64,000 nucleotides of DNA from assembly GCA_020851635.1 (NCBI GenBank), contig JADZCJ010000032.1, positions 1 to 64,000 of the forward strand, read 5' to 3'. A model generated the notes under the pieces. That model was not told where the DNA came from. It saw only the letters and a program-made list of their open reading frames with translations, and did no database searches. Shown piece by piece: positions 33,201 through 42,003 of this stretch (the first letter of the stretch is position 1; the number at the start of each line of letters is the position of its first letter). Both the position numbers and the translations under genes were made by a program. The DNA comes from Anaerolineae bacterium (lineage in GTDB: Bacteria; Chloroflexota; Anaerolineae; UBA4142; SHND01).

Positions 33201-34466
33201 ATGAAAATACTATTTGACAACAATGCAACAGAGAACAATCCTGTGAAAGAACTGGTACAGGAATTTTTGGATTCTGTTTCCACCCTCGAGAAGCAACATG
33301 ATATGCCCATCATCATTTTTCAAGATGGTGTCAAAGGTTCCTACTACATAAAGTGCTCACTTTTGGCAACGGATGCCGCGTCCTTAAGCGATTTGGATGC
33401 GAAGCTAGATGTCAGTAGCAAGGAAGGATATAGGGCTAACCGCGAGCTTCTTCTTGGCAATGAAACCTATCTGAAGATGGAAGCTGACGCGTTACAAGGT
33501 CGAGAATTCAACGATATTATCGTGGAGTACAATACGAGTTATAAGGCCAGCTCATCATTAAAAGTCTGGGGTGGACAACACCGTATTAGCTCTATTTCAA
33601 GAGGCGGAAAAAAGCCCAACCGCTATCACGGATTCCGGATTTACTTTGATTTGAGCAAAGAGCAGCGAACCGAGGTCGCGCTCATTTCAAATACTAATAT
33701 CGCCGTTTCAAATGACATGTTTGATCGTATGGTCGAGGAAACAATTTTTGGGAATGCATTACGTACTTGGTGCCAACAGATTGGTCTCCTTGACCCCGGT
33801 GAGGACTTTCCTGATACGGGTGCTCGCTCTGAGAAAATTACGGTCAAAAAGGCCAGAAGTTTTATTGTGAATTTTTACCTCGCTCAGAAGATAGGGCAGA
33901 AGTTGAAGGAATCGGAATTGGACAAAACAGTCCATGAGCCATATTTAACTTCGACGGGAGTTTCTATTGACCCCAAATATGAAGAAATTATGAAAAAACA
34001 ACAAATTCTGGCAGATACTGACTTGGTGAAGGCGGGGGAAAGATTTGCAGCGCTCAATAGCGCACAATATCGGGCTGTAACGGATCCAAATGGATCGGTC
34101 GAGAATCGAAAAGCATACCGCAACAAAGCACTTGTTGAATCAGTTCTATGTGGTTGGAGCTATGTTGCGGGTTTGTTGCAGGCGCATCCCGCTAGGCTTG
34201 AAAATCACTATCGCATCCCAAAGACGTCTGCCAAGGTGTTTGACCCATTAAACGCAGAAGAAATGTCTAAATTTAAATATGATATGGACCCGCCGACCTA
34301 TCGTGGGCTTGGTACTCGCTCAGCGCTCAAGGATAGACAGAGAATTGCGCAAGTGTTTCTGGCAAAGAGTCGCGAGAACAATGTCGTAATCGATAAATCA
34401 TTCATGAACAAAGCTGTAAGTACCGTAGTGGGGCTTCTTTCACTGTCGAAAGGTTACACAAAATAA
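33201..34466 (+). CDS. DGQHR/DndB-like domain protein
   Basis: 421 aa from ATG 33201 (GGAGG 5 nt upstream). It carries VWGGQHRISSI (residues 122-132), the QHR signature of the DGQHR/DndB superfamily; the first residue of the motif is Gly instead of Asp. DndB-type proteins are associated with DNA phosphorothioation loci or occur as orphans in islands. The codon usage is much more AT-rich than neighbours: the 60-base line 33481-33540 has 25 G+C by hand count, against 41 for 35461-35520. Its stop overlaps the next start by one base. Likely horizontally acquired; function not established. Confidence 0.72.
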   Translation: MKILFDNNATENNPVKELVQEFLDSVSTLEKQHDMPIIIFQDGVKGSYYIKCSLLATDAASLSDLDAKLDVSSKEGYRANRELLLGNETYLKMEADALQGREFNDIIVEYNTSYKASSSLKVWGGQHRISSISRGGKKPNRYHGFRIYFDLSKEQRTEVALISNTNIAVSNDMFDRMVEETIFGNALRTWCQQIGLLDPGEDFPDTGARSEKITVKKARSFIVNFYLAQKIGQKLKESELDKTVHEPYLTSTGVSIDPKYEEIMKKQQILADTDLVKAGERFAALNSAQYRAVTDPNGSVENRKAYRNKALVESVLCGWSYVAGLLQAHPARLENHYRIPKTSAKVFDPLNAEEMSKFKYDMDPPTYRGLGTRSALKDRQRIAQVFLAKSRENNVVIDKSFMNKAVSTVVGLLSLSKGYTK

Positions 34467-34996
34467 TGTTGGATTTTCGAGACTATCTTCATTTTGCAGA
34501 GAGGTATTTGCTTCTGGGCGAGGATGAAGTGGCAAAGGGACTGGATGCACAGTGGGTTCTGGTACCCTCCACAATACTGGCATGGTCAGCTATTGAGTGC
34601 TTTGTGAATAACAGGCTAGATGAGCTTGGGGCATTACCTGATGACATGTTCGAGCTTCATGAGCGCGCATTCCTTCTCGAAAGAAGACTAAAGTTTGAGG
34701 ACAAAGGGGCTTCAATTGGCCAATTTATTCTTGAAGGAACAGAATACAGGAGGATTGAGGACAAGATTTTTTTCCTAATGTCAAAGTTGGGCAAGTCACC
34801 ACCCCCGAAAATAAAGGGTGATGTACTCTGGCAAGAGTTTTTGGAATTTAAAGAGGTACGAGACGGCCTAATACATCCAAGGAGACATAAGGATTTCGAA
34901 TTGAATGTTACAAGCGTGAATCGCTACCTCGAAACCTCGAAAAAAATTATCCGATTGATCTCAATAAATATTTGGAAAGAAAAGATCGAGATATGA
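34466..34996 (+). CDS. HEPN-like protein (putative RNase), coupled to the DGQHR gene
   Basis: 176 aa, mostly alpha-helical by composition. A C-terminal motif VRDGLIHP gives R132-x4-H137, the Arg/His pattern of HEPN ribonucleases and their relatives. The surroundings (ILAWSAIECFVNNRLDEL early, then RD...H late) follow the usual HEPN helix order. The ATG shares its first base with the last base of the DGQHR stop (TAATG), so the pair is translationally coupled. AT-rich like its partner. Could be a toxin, a defence effector or a non-catalytic scaffold. Confidence 0.62.
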   Translation: MLDFRDYLHFAERYLLLGEDEVAKGLDAQWVLVPSTILAWSAIECFVNNRLDELGALPDDMFELHERAFLLERRLKFEDKGASIGQFILEGTEYRRIEDKIFFLMSKLGKSPPPKIKGDVLWQEFLEFKEVRDGLIHPRRHKDFELNVTSVNRYLETSKKIIRLISINIWKEKIEI

Positions 34997-35035
34997 AATC
35001 GCCTTCGCCTAGACTGCAAATGAATGGAGTCTCGA

Positions 35036-36238
35036 ATGTCTATTCACAATACCACCATCCTCGCCCTCGGCAGCTATTTCAAAGGCGCCGCGTTTCTGCA
35101 AGAGTGCAAAGCGCTCGGCTGCACCGTCTATCTGCTGACCAAAGAAAAGTACAAAGACTCGGACTGGCCCCGCGAATCCATTGACGAAATGTTCTGGATG
35201 CCCGAAACGCACGCCCAGCCCGACCTCACTTATGCGGTCAGCTATATGATGCGAACGCGCAAGATTGACCGCATCGTTCCGCTCGACGATTACGATGTCG
35301 AAGTGGCGGCGAACCTGCGCGAACATTTGCGTATTCCCGGCATGGGCGAGACCACGGTGCGTCATTTCCGGGACAAACTCGCCATGCGCGTCCAGGCGCG
35401 TGACGAGGGTGTGAACGTCCCTGATTTTTCACCCGTCCTCAACTATGACGATTTGCGCGAGTTTATGGGTCGCGTCCCCGCGCCCTGGGTGCTCAAGCCC
35501 CGTTCCGAAGCCGCGTCGTTTGGCATCAAAAAGCTCAATTCGCCTGACGAACTGTGGGAAAAACTGAACGAGCTCGGCGACCGCCAGTCCTATTTCGTCC
35601 TCGAACAATTCATCCCCGGCGATGTGTTTCACGTTGATTCTGTCATTTGGGAAGATAAAGTCCTGTTCTCTATCGCCAGCGGATATGCCAAACCACCTCT
35701 CACCGTCGTCTCGGGTGGCGGTGTCTTTCGCTCCCGCAACCTCGTCTACGATTCTCTCGATGCCGTTGCCCTGCGCGCGTTCAACCAACAGGTGATGAAA
35801 GCGTTACGCATGAAACGCGGCGTCACTCATGCTGAATATATAAAGGACGCCGACGGCAAGCTCTACTTTCTCGAAACAGCCGCGCGCGTGGGCGGCGCAA
35901 ACCTTGCCGAAATGATCGAAGCCGCCTCGGGTCTGAACCTCTGGCGTGAATGGGCACGCGTCGAAGTTGCCAACGCGCGCAAGCAAGAATACGAATTGCC
36001 GCCCATCAAACAGTCCTATGCGGGCATCACCGTTTGTCTCGCCCGACAGGAATGGCCCGACATGTCCGCCTACGACGACCCCGAAATCGTCTGGAAACTG
36101 GTCAAGGAACACCATGCCGGTCTGATTGTCCAATCCGACCACTCTGTGCGTGTGCGAGAACTCCTCGACGGGTACGGCGAACGCTTTGCGCAAGATTTCA
36201 TGGCGTTCATGCCCCAACTCGACAAACCCACGGATTGA
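35036..36238 (+). CDS. ATP-grasp ligase (carbamoyl-phosphate-synthase-like type), last of the cluster
   Basis: 400 aa from ATG 35036 with GGAG 9 nt upstream. An N-terminal nucleotide-binding-like part (TTILALGSYFKGAAFLQ) precedes the ATP-grasp core (APWVLKPRSEAASFGIKKL; YFVLEQFIPGDVFHVDSV; YFLETAARVGGANLAEMIE). It resembles biotin-carboxylase/CPSase-L-like ligases, including peptide-forming ones such as carnosine-synthase-type enzymes. It returns to the GC-rich style of the earlier ligases, so the AT-rich genes before it are an insert within the same cluster. It ends at a bidirectional terminator. Confidence 0.85.
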   Translation: MSIHNTTILALGSYFKGAAFLQECKALGCTVYLLTKEKYKDSDWPRESIDEMFWMPETHAQPDLTYAVSYMMRTRKIDRIVPLDDYDVEVAANLREHLRIPGMGETTVRHFRDKLAMRVQARDEGVNVPDFSPVLNYDDLREFMGRVPAPWVLKPRSEAASFGIKKLNSPDELWEKLNELGDRQSYFVLEQFIPGDVFHVDSVIWEDKVLFSIASGYAKPPLTVVSGGGVFRSRNLVYDSLDAVALRAFNQQVMKALRMKRGVTHAEYIKDADGKLYFLETAARVGGANLAEMIEAASGLNLWREWARVEVANARKQEYELPPIKQSYAGITVCLARQEWPDMSAYDDPEIVWKLVKEHHAGLIVQSDHSVRVRELLDGYGERFAQDFMAFMPQLDKPTD

Positions 36239-36254
36239 CCTGCCCGCCAGCTTG

Positions 36255-36306
36255 TGTTTGAAATAAAAAAATGACGGGCATGCCCGCCATTTTTTTATTT
36301 CAAACA
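36255..36306. terminator. 52-bp palindromic bidirectional terminator
   Basis: TGTTTGAAAT, seven A, TG, a GC stem, CA, seven T, ATTTCAAACA: near-perfect palindrome between convergent genes. The stop codon of the nucleoside hydrolase gene lies inside it. Confidence 0.92.
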
Positions 36307-37257
36307 TTCCATCAACAGCTCTTTCCAGCGCGGCGCATCCAGCGCGTGATGCACCAGCGCGTTGCGCTCACGCACCCCCCATTCGTCCGTAAACCCCGCT
36401 TGCGTGCCGACGGTGTGTCGTTCATCCACCACCGTCATCCCTCGCGTCAGTTCTCCGCGCAGCTCCACGTCCACGCGGTAATGTCCGCTGCGTTTTGAAA
36501 TGCCCGGATCAATCGCAATTGCCATCGCCGTCGGGTCGTGCAGTGTCATGCCGGGATCGCCTTGCCAGTGTTTGGCGAGTTCAACCGCATGTGCGTTACA
36601 GTCCATCGCGAATTCCGCATAGGGCGTGTTCAAAGCATACACGGCGGCAATGTCCGCATCGGTCAATGCCGCGTCCCCACGTCCCACTTCCCAGCCCACC
36701 ATTTCCAAATTCATCCCACTGCGAAACACAATGCGCGCCGCTTCCGGGTCACACCAGATATTGTATTCCGCCGCGGGCGTCACATTTCCAACCACGTTCG
36801 CCGCGCCGCCCATCACGACACAGCGCGAAATCTGTTCTGCCATCTCGGGCGCGCGCGCGAGCGCGGCGGCAATGTTGGTCAGCGGTCCCAACGTTACCAG
36901 TGTGACCTCGTTCGCATGAGCGCGCGCCAGTTCCACCAGCGCATCAACCGCGCGCGCTTTTTGCGCTTGCAGCCCGGGTTCGGCATAATTCATTCCACCC
37001 ATGCCGTCGGGACCGTGATACCAATAAGCATGTACCGGCTCGCGCAGCAGCGGGCGGTCACAACCCACATACACCGGCGTTTGCGCTCCGCACAGCTCCA
37101 CTGTGTACCGCGCGTTCCGCGACCCGTCGCGCACGTGCATATTGCCCGACACGACCGTCACAGCCAACACGTCAATGTCGGGGTGCCGCAGCGCCATCAA
37201 AATTGCCACCGCATCATCCGATGCCGTGTCCGTATCAATAATGAATTTCCGTTTCAT
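36295..37257 (-). CDS. Inosine-uridine-type nucleoside hydrolase
   Basis: Cleaves N-glycosidic bonds of ribonucleosides to base and ribose. The calcium-binding DTDTASDDA (residues 8-16) opens the protein. VTLGPLTNIAAAL, a mid-protein AEYNIWCDPEAA and a late HDP (TLHDPTAMA) complete the site. 320 aa is the family norm. Base specificity (purine or pyrimidine) cannot be read with confidence. It could supply purine bases to the molybdenum-hydroxylase operon 9 kb away. Its ribosome site GGAGG is embedded in a terminator-like hairpin just upstream. Confidence 0.92.
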   Translation of the reverse strand: MKRKFIIDTDTASDDAVAILMALRHPDIDVLAVTVVSGNMHVRDGSRNARYTVELCGAQTPVYVGCDRPLLREPVHAYWYHGPDGMGGMNYAEPGLQAQKARAVDALVELARAHANEVTLVTLGPLTNIAAALARAPEMAEQISRCVVMGGAANVVGNVTPAAEYNIWCDPEAARIVFRSGMNLEMVGWEVGRGDAALTDADIAAVYALNTPYAEFAMDCNAHAVELAKHWQGDPGMTLHDPTAMAIAIDPGISKRSGHYRVDVELRGELTRGMTVVDERHTVGTQAGFTDEWGVRERNALVHHALDAPRWKELLMECLK

Positions 37258-37266
37258 CTAAAAAAA

Positions 37267-37295
37267 CCTCCCCTCTCCCATTGGGAGAGGGGAGG
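37267..37295 (-). promoter_or_regulatory. Terminator/attenuator hairpin holding the nucleoside hydrolase Shine-Dalgarno
   Basis: A perfect 13-bp stem (CCTCCCCTCTCCC with its complement, 3-nt loop) is followed on the minus strand by six T, then 2 nt to the nucleoside hydrolase ATG. The distal arm contains GGAGG, the only ribosome site. It is both a good intrinsic terminator for upstream transcripts and a potential block to translation. Confidence 0.7.
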
Positions 37296-37327
37296 GCCTG
37301 GGAGGGCCTGGGAGCGCCAACTGGGAG

Positions 37328-37347
37328 CGCCAATCTCCTGATTGGCG
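37328..37347. terminator. Small hairpin at the end of the lipoprotein gene
   Basis: CGCCAATC, 4-nt loop, GATTGGCG, starting 3 bp after the minus-strand lipoprotein stop. A second copy of GGGAGCGCCAA lies immediately to its left. Confidence 0.5.
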
Positions 37348-37350
37348 TAT

Positions 37351-39108
37351 CTATTGCACCGTCACATCCAGCGTGTAATCCACCCGCGCATTTCCGAACG
37401 GCACCACCTGAATCACATAGTCCTGCGTCGCAGGCAGTTGCCCCTCAAAGCTCGTCGCCCCACTCTGCGAACGAATCAGCGGCTGACCGTCGTCCAACCC
37501 ATAGATTGTAATCCCCGCGCTGTTGGGCGGCGCAGTGAGATTTGCTTTCATAGTCTGCCCGCCGTTCGCCTTGAGCAGATAGGTAACGATTCGCCCCTGG
37601 CTGGTTGTTCCTTGAACGCTTGCCGAAATCGCGCCGGGCGCAAACTGGATGCGCACCGGGATCGTCACGTTCAACGAGTAATTTGCCGTTGGTGTTGCAT
37701 TGCCCGCGAGCACCTGGACGATATACGTGCCTGTCGTCGGCAGATTCCCTTGCCAGTATGTCCCTTCGGGGTTGCCTCGCTGTGGAGGCAGCGGGAATCC
37801 GCCGGGCGAAAGCACGGCAACGCGCGCGCTATTGCTGTTGGACGAGAGCGAAAGCTGCATATTCTGGTTCGCCTGTGCGCTCACGCTGTAGGTCGCGATT
37901 TGATTCGCCACAAGCTGTCCTTGCACCTCAGCTTCGGTTGCGCCCGGCTCCATCTGAATCACGCCGGTCGGCGGACCGGGTGGCGGAACGGTGGTCGGTG
38001 GGGGAACGCTGGTCGGCGGCGGCGCGGCTTGCACACGAATCAGGGCATAAAGCGAGACGTTCGACGCGCCCACCCCAACGAGCGTGCCATCGTCCGCGCG
38101 CAATTTCCAGTTACTGCGATACGTCCCCGGCTGGGCGGGTGCCACCATGTTGATCGAAATCTCGCCCTGCGTGCCCGCGGCAATGTTGGCTGCAATCGGC
38201 ACCATGTTTGGCGCGCCCAATGGGTCGCCGCTGATAAATTGCATATTCTGCAAACCGGTTCCGGGACCCCACGGACACGTGCCGCTGTTCAATACGCGCC
38301 AGGTTTTCGTAAACTGCGAGCCGGGCGCCATGACCGTATTGTCCGGAATCGTCACATCCGCCACATAATTCGCTTTATAAACACAAGGGGCAGGTCCCGC
38401 CGTCGGCTCGACAAACGCCGTGGGCGTTGGCAAAAGCTGCACGGGGGTCGGCTCGGCTGCGGCGGCTGTCGCTTCCGGCGTTCCTTCCGGCACGGCGGTG
38501 ACCTGCCCGATAGTTGCGAATGTCCAACCAAAATTTACCGTCGGTTTGGAACGGTTGTTTAGTTTCACCGTGTCGGCGATGACGCCCTGCGCCTGCTGCG
38601 GGAACATCCATTGTCCCTGACCCAAAATTCCTGCATTTTGCGCCGTCGTCGCGTCCACCGAGACGCAGAATGCGCCGCCGCTCAAACCCTCGAATTTGTA
38701 CGAGGGTGTGCTGACGGTGGTTGTCGTTTGCGCCGCGAGCGTGCCGGGACATTCACCCTGCGCGATCTGAACGATCACGCCCGCAATGATCGGCTCGCCC
38801 GGGTCCTTGGTGGCGTTCCCGTTCGAATCGTTAAACACATCGCCGCCAATCAGCATCGCTTCCTGCGGCGCCGCCGTTTCAACAGATGCGGGAGTCGCAT
38901 CCACCACGACGTTTGTGGGAAAGGGCAGGGTGGGAGACGGTCGGGCATTTGCATCCTCGCCGCCTCCGAACATCGAGCAGCCGCTCAACGCCATGACGCC
39001 GACGGCAGTTACAATGAGCACAACTAGAGCGAGCACAAAAAATTGTTTTGATTTCATGTTGGATGTGAATTTTGCAATGACACGAGGCGTCGTGCGCCGC
39101 GCGTTCAT
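37351..39108 (-). CDS. Surface lipoprotein: SdrD-B-like, NBR1-type Ig-like and two pre-peptidase C-terminal (PPC) domains
   Basis: A signal peptide with lipobox LSGC, then a Pro/Thr-rich linker. Next comes a Ca-binding SdrD_B-like repeat (GGDVFNDSNGNATKDPGEP), followed by an NBR1-like Ig domain (ADVTIPDNTVMAPGSQFTKTWRVLNSGTCPW). Two PPC-type beta domains follow (residues ~395-480 and ~485-585). It is probably an extracellular adhesive or scaffold protein. The first ATG forms an ATGA overlap with the penicillin acylase stop, which supports the 585-aa form. A start 17 codons later (MKSKQFFVLAL) would give a more usual signal peptide. Confidence 0.82.
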   Translation of the reverse strand: MNARRTTPRVIAKFTSNMKSKQFFVLALVVLIVTAVGVMALSGCSMFGGGEDANARPSPTLPFPTNVVVDATPASVETAAPQEAMLIGGDVFNDSNGNATKDPGEPIIAGVIVQIAQGECPGTLAAQTTTTVSTPSYKFEGLSGGAFCVSVDATTAQNAGILGQGQWMFPQQAQGVIADTVKLNNRSKPTVNFGWTFATIGQVTAVPEGTPEATAAAAEPTPVQLLPTPTAFVEPTAGPAPCVYKANYVADVTIPDNTVMAPGSQFTKTWRVLNSGTCPWGPGTGLQNMQFISGDPLGAPNMVPIAANIAAGTQGEISINMVAPAQPGTYRSNWKLRADDGTLVGVGASNVSLYALIRVQAAPPPTSVPPPTTVPPPGPPTGVIQMEPGATEAEVQGQLVANQIATYSVSAQANQNMQLSLSSNSNSARVAVLSPGGFPLPPQRGNPEGTYWQGNLPTTGTYIVQVLAGNATPTANYSLNVTIPVRIQFAPGAISASVQGTTSQGRIVTYLLKANGGQTMKANLTAPPNSAGITIYGLDDGQPLIRSQSGATSFEGQLPATQDYVIQVVPFGNARVDYTLDVTVQ

Positions 39109-41612
39109 TCCAAAATCAATACCCCCTCTTGATGTTCCAGAATCTTTTCACGCGACCACCACAACGCATGATGCTTGCCTGCCAACCACAGCGGCATTTG
39201 ATCGTCATAATGCCGACTCGCCGGATGCCCCGACTGACCCGTCGGATGCACCCCGCGTGAATTGTCCCAGTTGCTCAAATCCAGAATTTGCCGCCACGAC
39301 GCCGAGACGGCGACACTGTCTGCGATGGGCAGTTCGGGGACGAACGCCGCCTGCCAGACGGTGGACGTATCGCCGCCGTACGGAAACGGACCGCGATTAA
39401 AAATCAGGTTCAGCGGCTTTACCGCGCCGAGCGCATGTTGAAATCGCGCCCGGTGCAGTTCGCCCCATTGCCATTTTTGCATATCAAACGCCACATTCGT
39501 TTCCAACCACTGAATGGTATCGTTCAACGCATTTGCGAGAATATCAACGCTTGTTGCGGGTGCGCCTGATTCGTCTCTCATCCACTCTGATTCTTCGTTT
39601 TCCAGAATACGGAGCGCAATCAGGTATGCGCGGTCCACATACGCGCTGTTGATCGGATGAAGCAGGGGATGAAAACCGAGACCGATAAAAGTCGCCGTCA
39701 AATCTCCCAGCCACGGCGAGAACAATCGTTTCATTGCGAAATAGAGCGTCGTTTCGTACAACGCCCCGGCCGTCGAATCGGGACTCAGCTGGCGGTCCCA
39801 CGCATTCAACTCGTCCAGCGCCTCGCGCGCTGTCAGTCCGCGCTTGCCAAGCGCAGGGTGCATCAAAATCGCATAGTAAAATGCGCGCGTGAGTTTTTGA
39901 AAGGATTCGGCGGGAATGCAATAGACATCCTTTTGGATGACGGCGAAATCGTCCGCGCTCAACGTATCGCTTTGGCTCAACAGGTCGAGGATGCGTTTCG
40001 CGCGAAAACCATTCATGGTATCGAGCGAAAGATGATGTTGATATTCTTTGCCGACCACCGCGTTATTTGCCGTCACGACCAGATGCTCGGGCGGGTTGTA
40101 GGTATGCGGCAGTTCATCAAACGGCACGTGCCCCGTCCACGCGTATTCGTCGGTCCAACCCGGCACGGGCGTCGCGCCTTTGCCGTTCTTGCGTATCGGC
40201 GTTTTGCCCGCCAGCTGGTATCCGATGTTGCCCGCGCGGTCCGCATACACGAACGACAGCGCCGGTTCGGTCCAATCGTTCAATGCCGCGCGAAACTCTT
40301 GCCAGTTGCTCGCGGACATGATCCCTAGACCTGCCTCAATCGTCCGCGAGACATCGTATCCGACCCATTTCAGCGCCAGTTTCAATTCCTCGGCGGGTTG
40401 TCCTTGCGTCGGCGGCGCTTTCGCGCCGTGCGAACCCATTCGCTTTGCTGGATTGGACCACCATGCATCCATCACCGGACCATGCCGCGTGATTGTTACA
40501 TCGAACGGGCGCGGTTTCTTTTCGCCCTTGACGCGGAGCTCTTCATGCGCCACCTGTGCGGACTCCCAGTCATTGCCGACGCGATAGCGGGTTGGTTCTT
40601 GCGCGTCGAATTTCTCGATATACAGGTCCTGGGCATCCACAAAGGCGTTTGTAACACCCCACGCGATATCACTATTGTGTCCGATTACGATCAGCGGCAC
40701 CCCGGGCAGCGTCACGCCCGCCGCTTGCCATGCGGGCGTTATCAAATGCGCCTCATACCATAAAGACGGCATCTGCAAGGGCAGGTGTGGATCGTTCGCG
40801 AGCAGCGGCAAACCGGTCGTCGTTTTTGTGCCATCCACAACCCAATTGTTGCTCATGCCAATCGGCGCGCTCACGTTCATAAAGTCCTGCGCTTGGCGCA
40901 GCGCTGCCGCCAAGCGCTCCAAGCCGGGAATGCGCGTCTGGTTCATGATCACCGGGTTTGCAGCCGACAGGTCACTGCCCAGCAGCTTGGCAGTCCTGTC
41001 GGGTCCGAGCCGCTCCAAAATCGCGCTCCGCAGTAATTCGGCATCCCAATTCAGCCCCTGCCCCCACGCCATCATCTTGATCCACACCAGCGAGTCCATC
41101 GGATGCCATGGCTCGGGTGTAAAGCGGAGCAGGGTGAATTCAAGCGGCAGTTTTTTTGGATTCATCTCCAGAAACGCATTCACGCCCCGCGCGTACGCGT
41201 TCAGGACGTTTGCCACCCGTTCGGACGCATTTTCCCAATCGTTTTTCGCCGCGCGCCGCAGCCCGATAATACGCATCAGTTGGTCTGTGCCCACCGCAAT
41301 GTCGCCCACGATCTCGCTCACGCGCCCCGAAGCCAGTCGGCGGTTCAATTCCATGTGCCACAGACGTTCCTGGGCATGAACAAAACCTTGCGCGCAAAAC
41401 ACATCCGTTTCATTGCGCGCATAAATGTGCGGCACCCCCCATTTGTCGCGGATCACCTGTACGCGGTCGTTCAACCCGGGCAGTTCGAGCCGTCCGCTGA
41501 TGATGGGCAGAGGTCGCCGCCACAAATACGCCAATCCCGCGATGGGCGCGGCGATCGCGGCAGTGAGCAATCCGGCAACGGCAAGCTTTCGATTTCGACT
41601 CATCTCAGACAT
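39105..41612 (-). CDS. Penicillin acylase family (Ntn) hydrolase
   Basis: An N-terminal-nucleophile amidohydrolase made as a precursor and self-cleaved. The processed beta chain would start at the Ser of MSNNWVV (Ser254 from ATG 41612), followed by family residues in LLANDPHLPLQ and HNSDIAWGVTN. A hydrophobic N-terminus (AVAGLLTAAIAAPIAGLAYL) suggests export or membrane anchoring. I chose the MSEMSRNRK start; ATG three codons later is equally possible and a much longer reading was rejected. Substrates of this broad family include beta-lactams, N-acyl homoserine lactones and other amides. It is coupled to the lipoprotein gene downstream. Confidence 0.9.
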   Translation of the reverse strand: MSEMSRNRKLAVAGLLTAAIAAPIAGLAYLWRRPLPIISGRLELPGLNDRVQVIRDKWGVPHIYARNETDVFCAQGFVHAQERLWHMELNRRLASGRVSEIVGDIAVGTDQLMRIIGLRRAAKNDWENASERVANVLNAYARGVNAFLEMNPKKLPLEFTLLRFTPEPWHPMDSLVWIKMMAWGQGLNWDAELLRSAILERLGPDRTAKLLGSDLSAANPVIMNQTRIPGLERLAAALRQAQDFMNVSAPIGMSNNWVVDGTKTTTGLPLLANDPHLPLQMPSLWYEAHLITPAWQAAGVTLPGVPLIVIGHNSDIAWGVTNAFVDAQDLYIEKFDAQEPTRYRVGNDWESAQVAHEELRVKGEKKPRPFDVTITRHGPVMDAWWSNPAKRMGSHGAKAPPTQGQPAEELKLALKWVGYDVSRTIEAGLGIMSASNWQEFRAALNDWTEPALSFVYADRAGNIGYQLAGKTPIRKNGKGATPVPGWTDEYAWTGHVPFDELPHTYNPPEHLVVTANNAVVGKEYQHHLSLDTMNGFRAKRILDLLSQSDTLSADDFAVIQKDVYCIPAESFQKLTRAFYYAILMHPALGKRGLTAREALDELNAWDRQLSPDSTAGALYETTLYFAMKRLFSPWLGDLTATFIGLGFHPLLHPINSAYVDRAYLIALRILENEESEWMRDESGAPATSVDILANALNDTIQWLETNVAFDMQKWQWGELHRARFQHALGAVKPLNLIFNRGPFPYGGDTSTVWQAAFVPELPIADSVAVSASWRQILDLSNWDNSRGVHPTGQSGHPASRHYDDQMPLWLAGKHHALWWSREKILEHQEGVLILE

Positions 41613-41912
41613 GGATTTCAAATTACTTTTAAATTCCAACTGAAAATCGGCAAAACGCGCATCGGTCGGGATATTTTTGAGATGCGTTGCCGACATGGAG
41701 GAAATTAGAAGTGCCCGACAATCCGATAGGAAAAAGCCAATCAACGTTATCACAAACGCGCGCGGGTGTCAACGAAAAATGGGCGTTTCTTGTCTATACG
41801 CAATCCGCTGTCGTCGGCGCAGCCCCATTCATTTTGGACGCGTTACACACGAAACTTTGACCCGGTCTGTTCCTCGCTGCAATAGATTGGTATGCGCGGC
41901 GCTGCATGGCTC
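41613..41912. other. Intergenic region between divergent genes
   Basis: The stretch upstream of the penicillin acylase and second Pat-like genes holds no recognised gene, repeat or RNA. Its right end runs into the promoter at 41913. Confidence 0.4.
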
Positions 41913-41941
41913 TTGCCACTCGATGAATCCTCGACTATATT
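41913..41941 (+). promoter_or_regulatory. Predicted promoter of the second Pat-like gene
   Basis: TTGCCA (41913-41918), 17 bp, TATATT (41936-41941), about 62 bp before the start; AAGGAG at 41990-41995 gives a normal ribosome site. Confidence 0.5.
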
Positions 41942-42003
41942 TGATATGCAGATGCATCACGCCATTCTTTTTTGATCTACCGCAAGCCCAAGGAGTTATC
42001 CCG

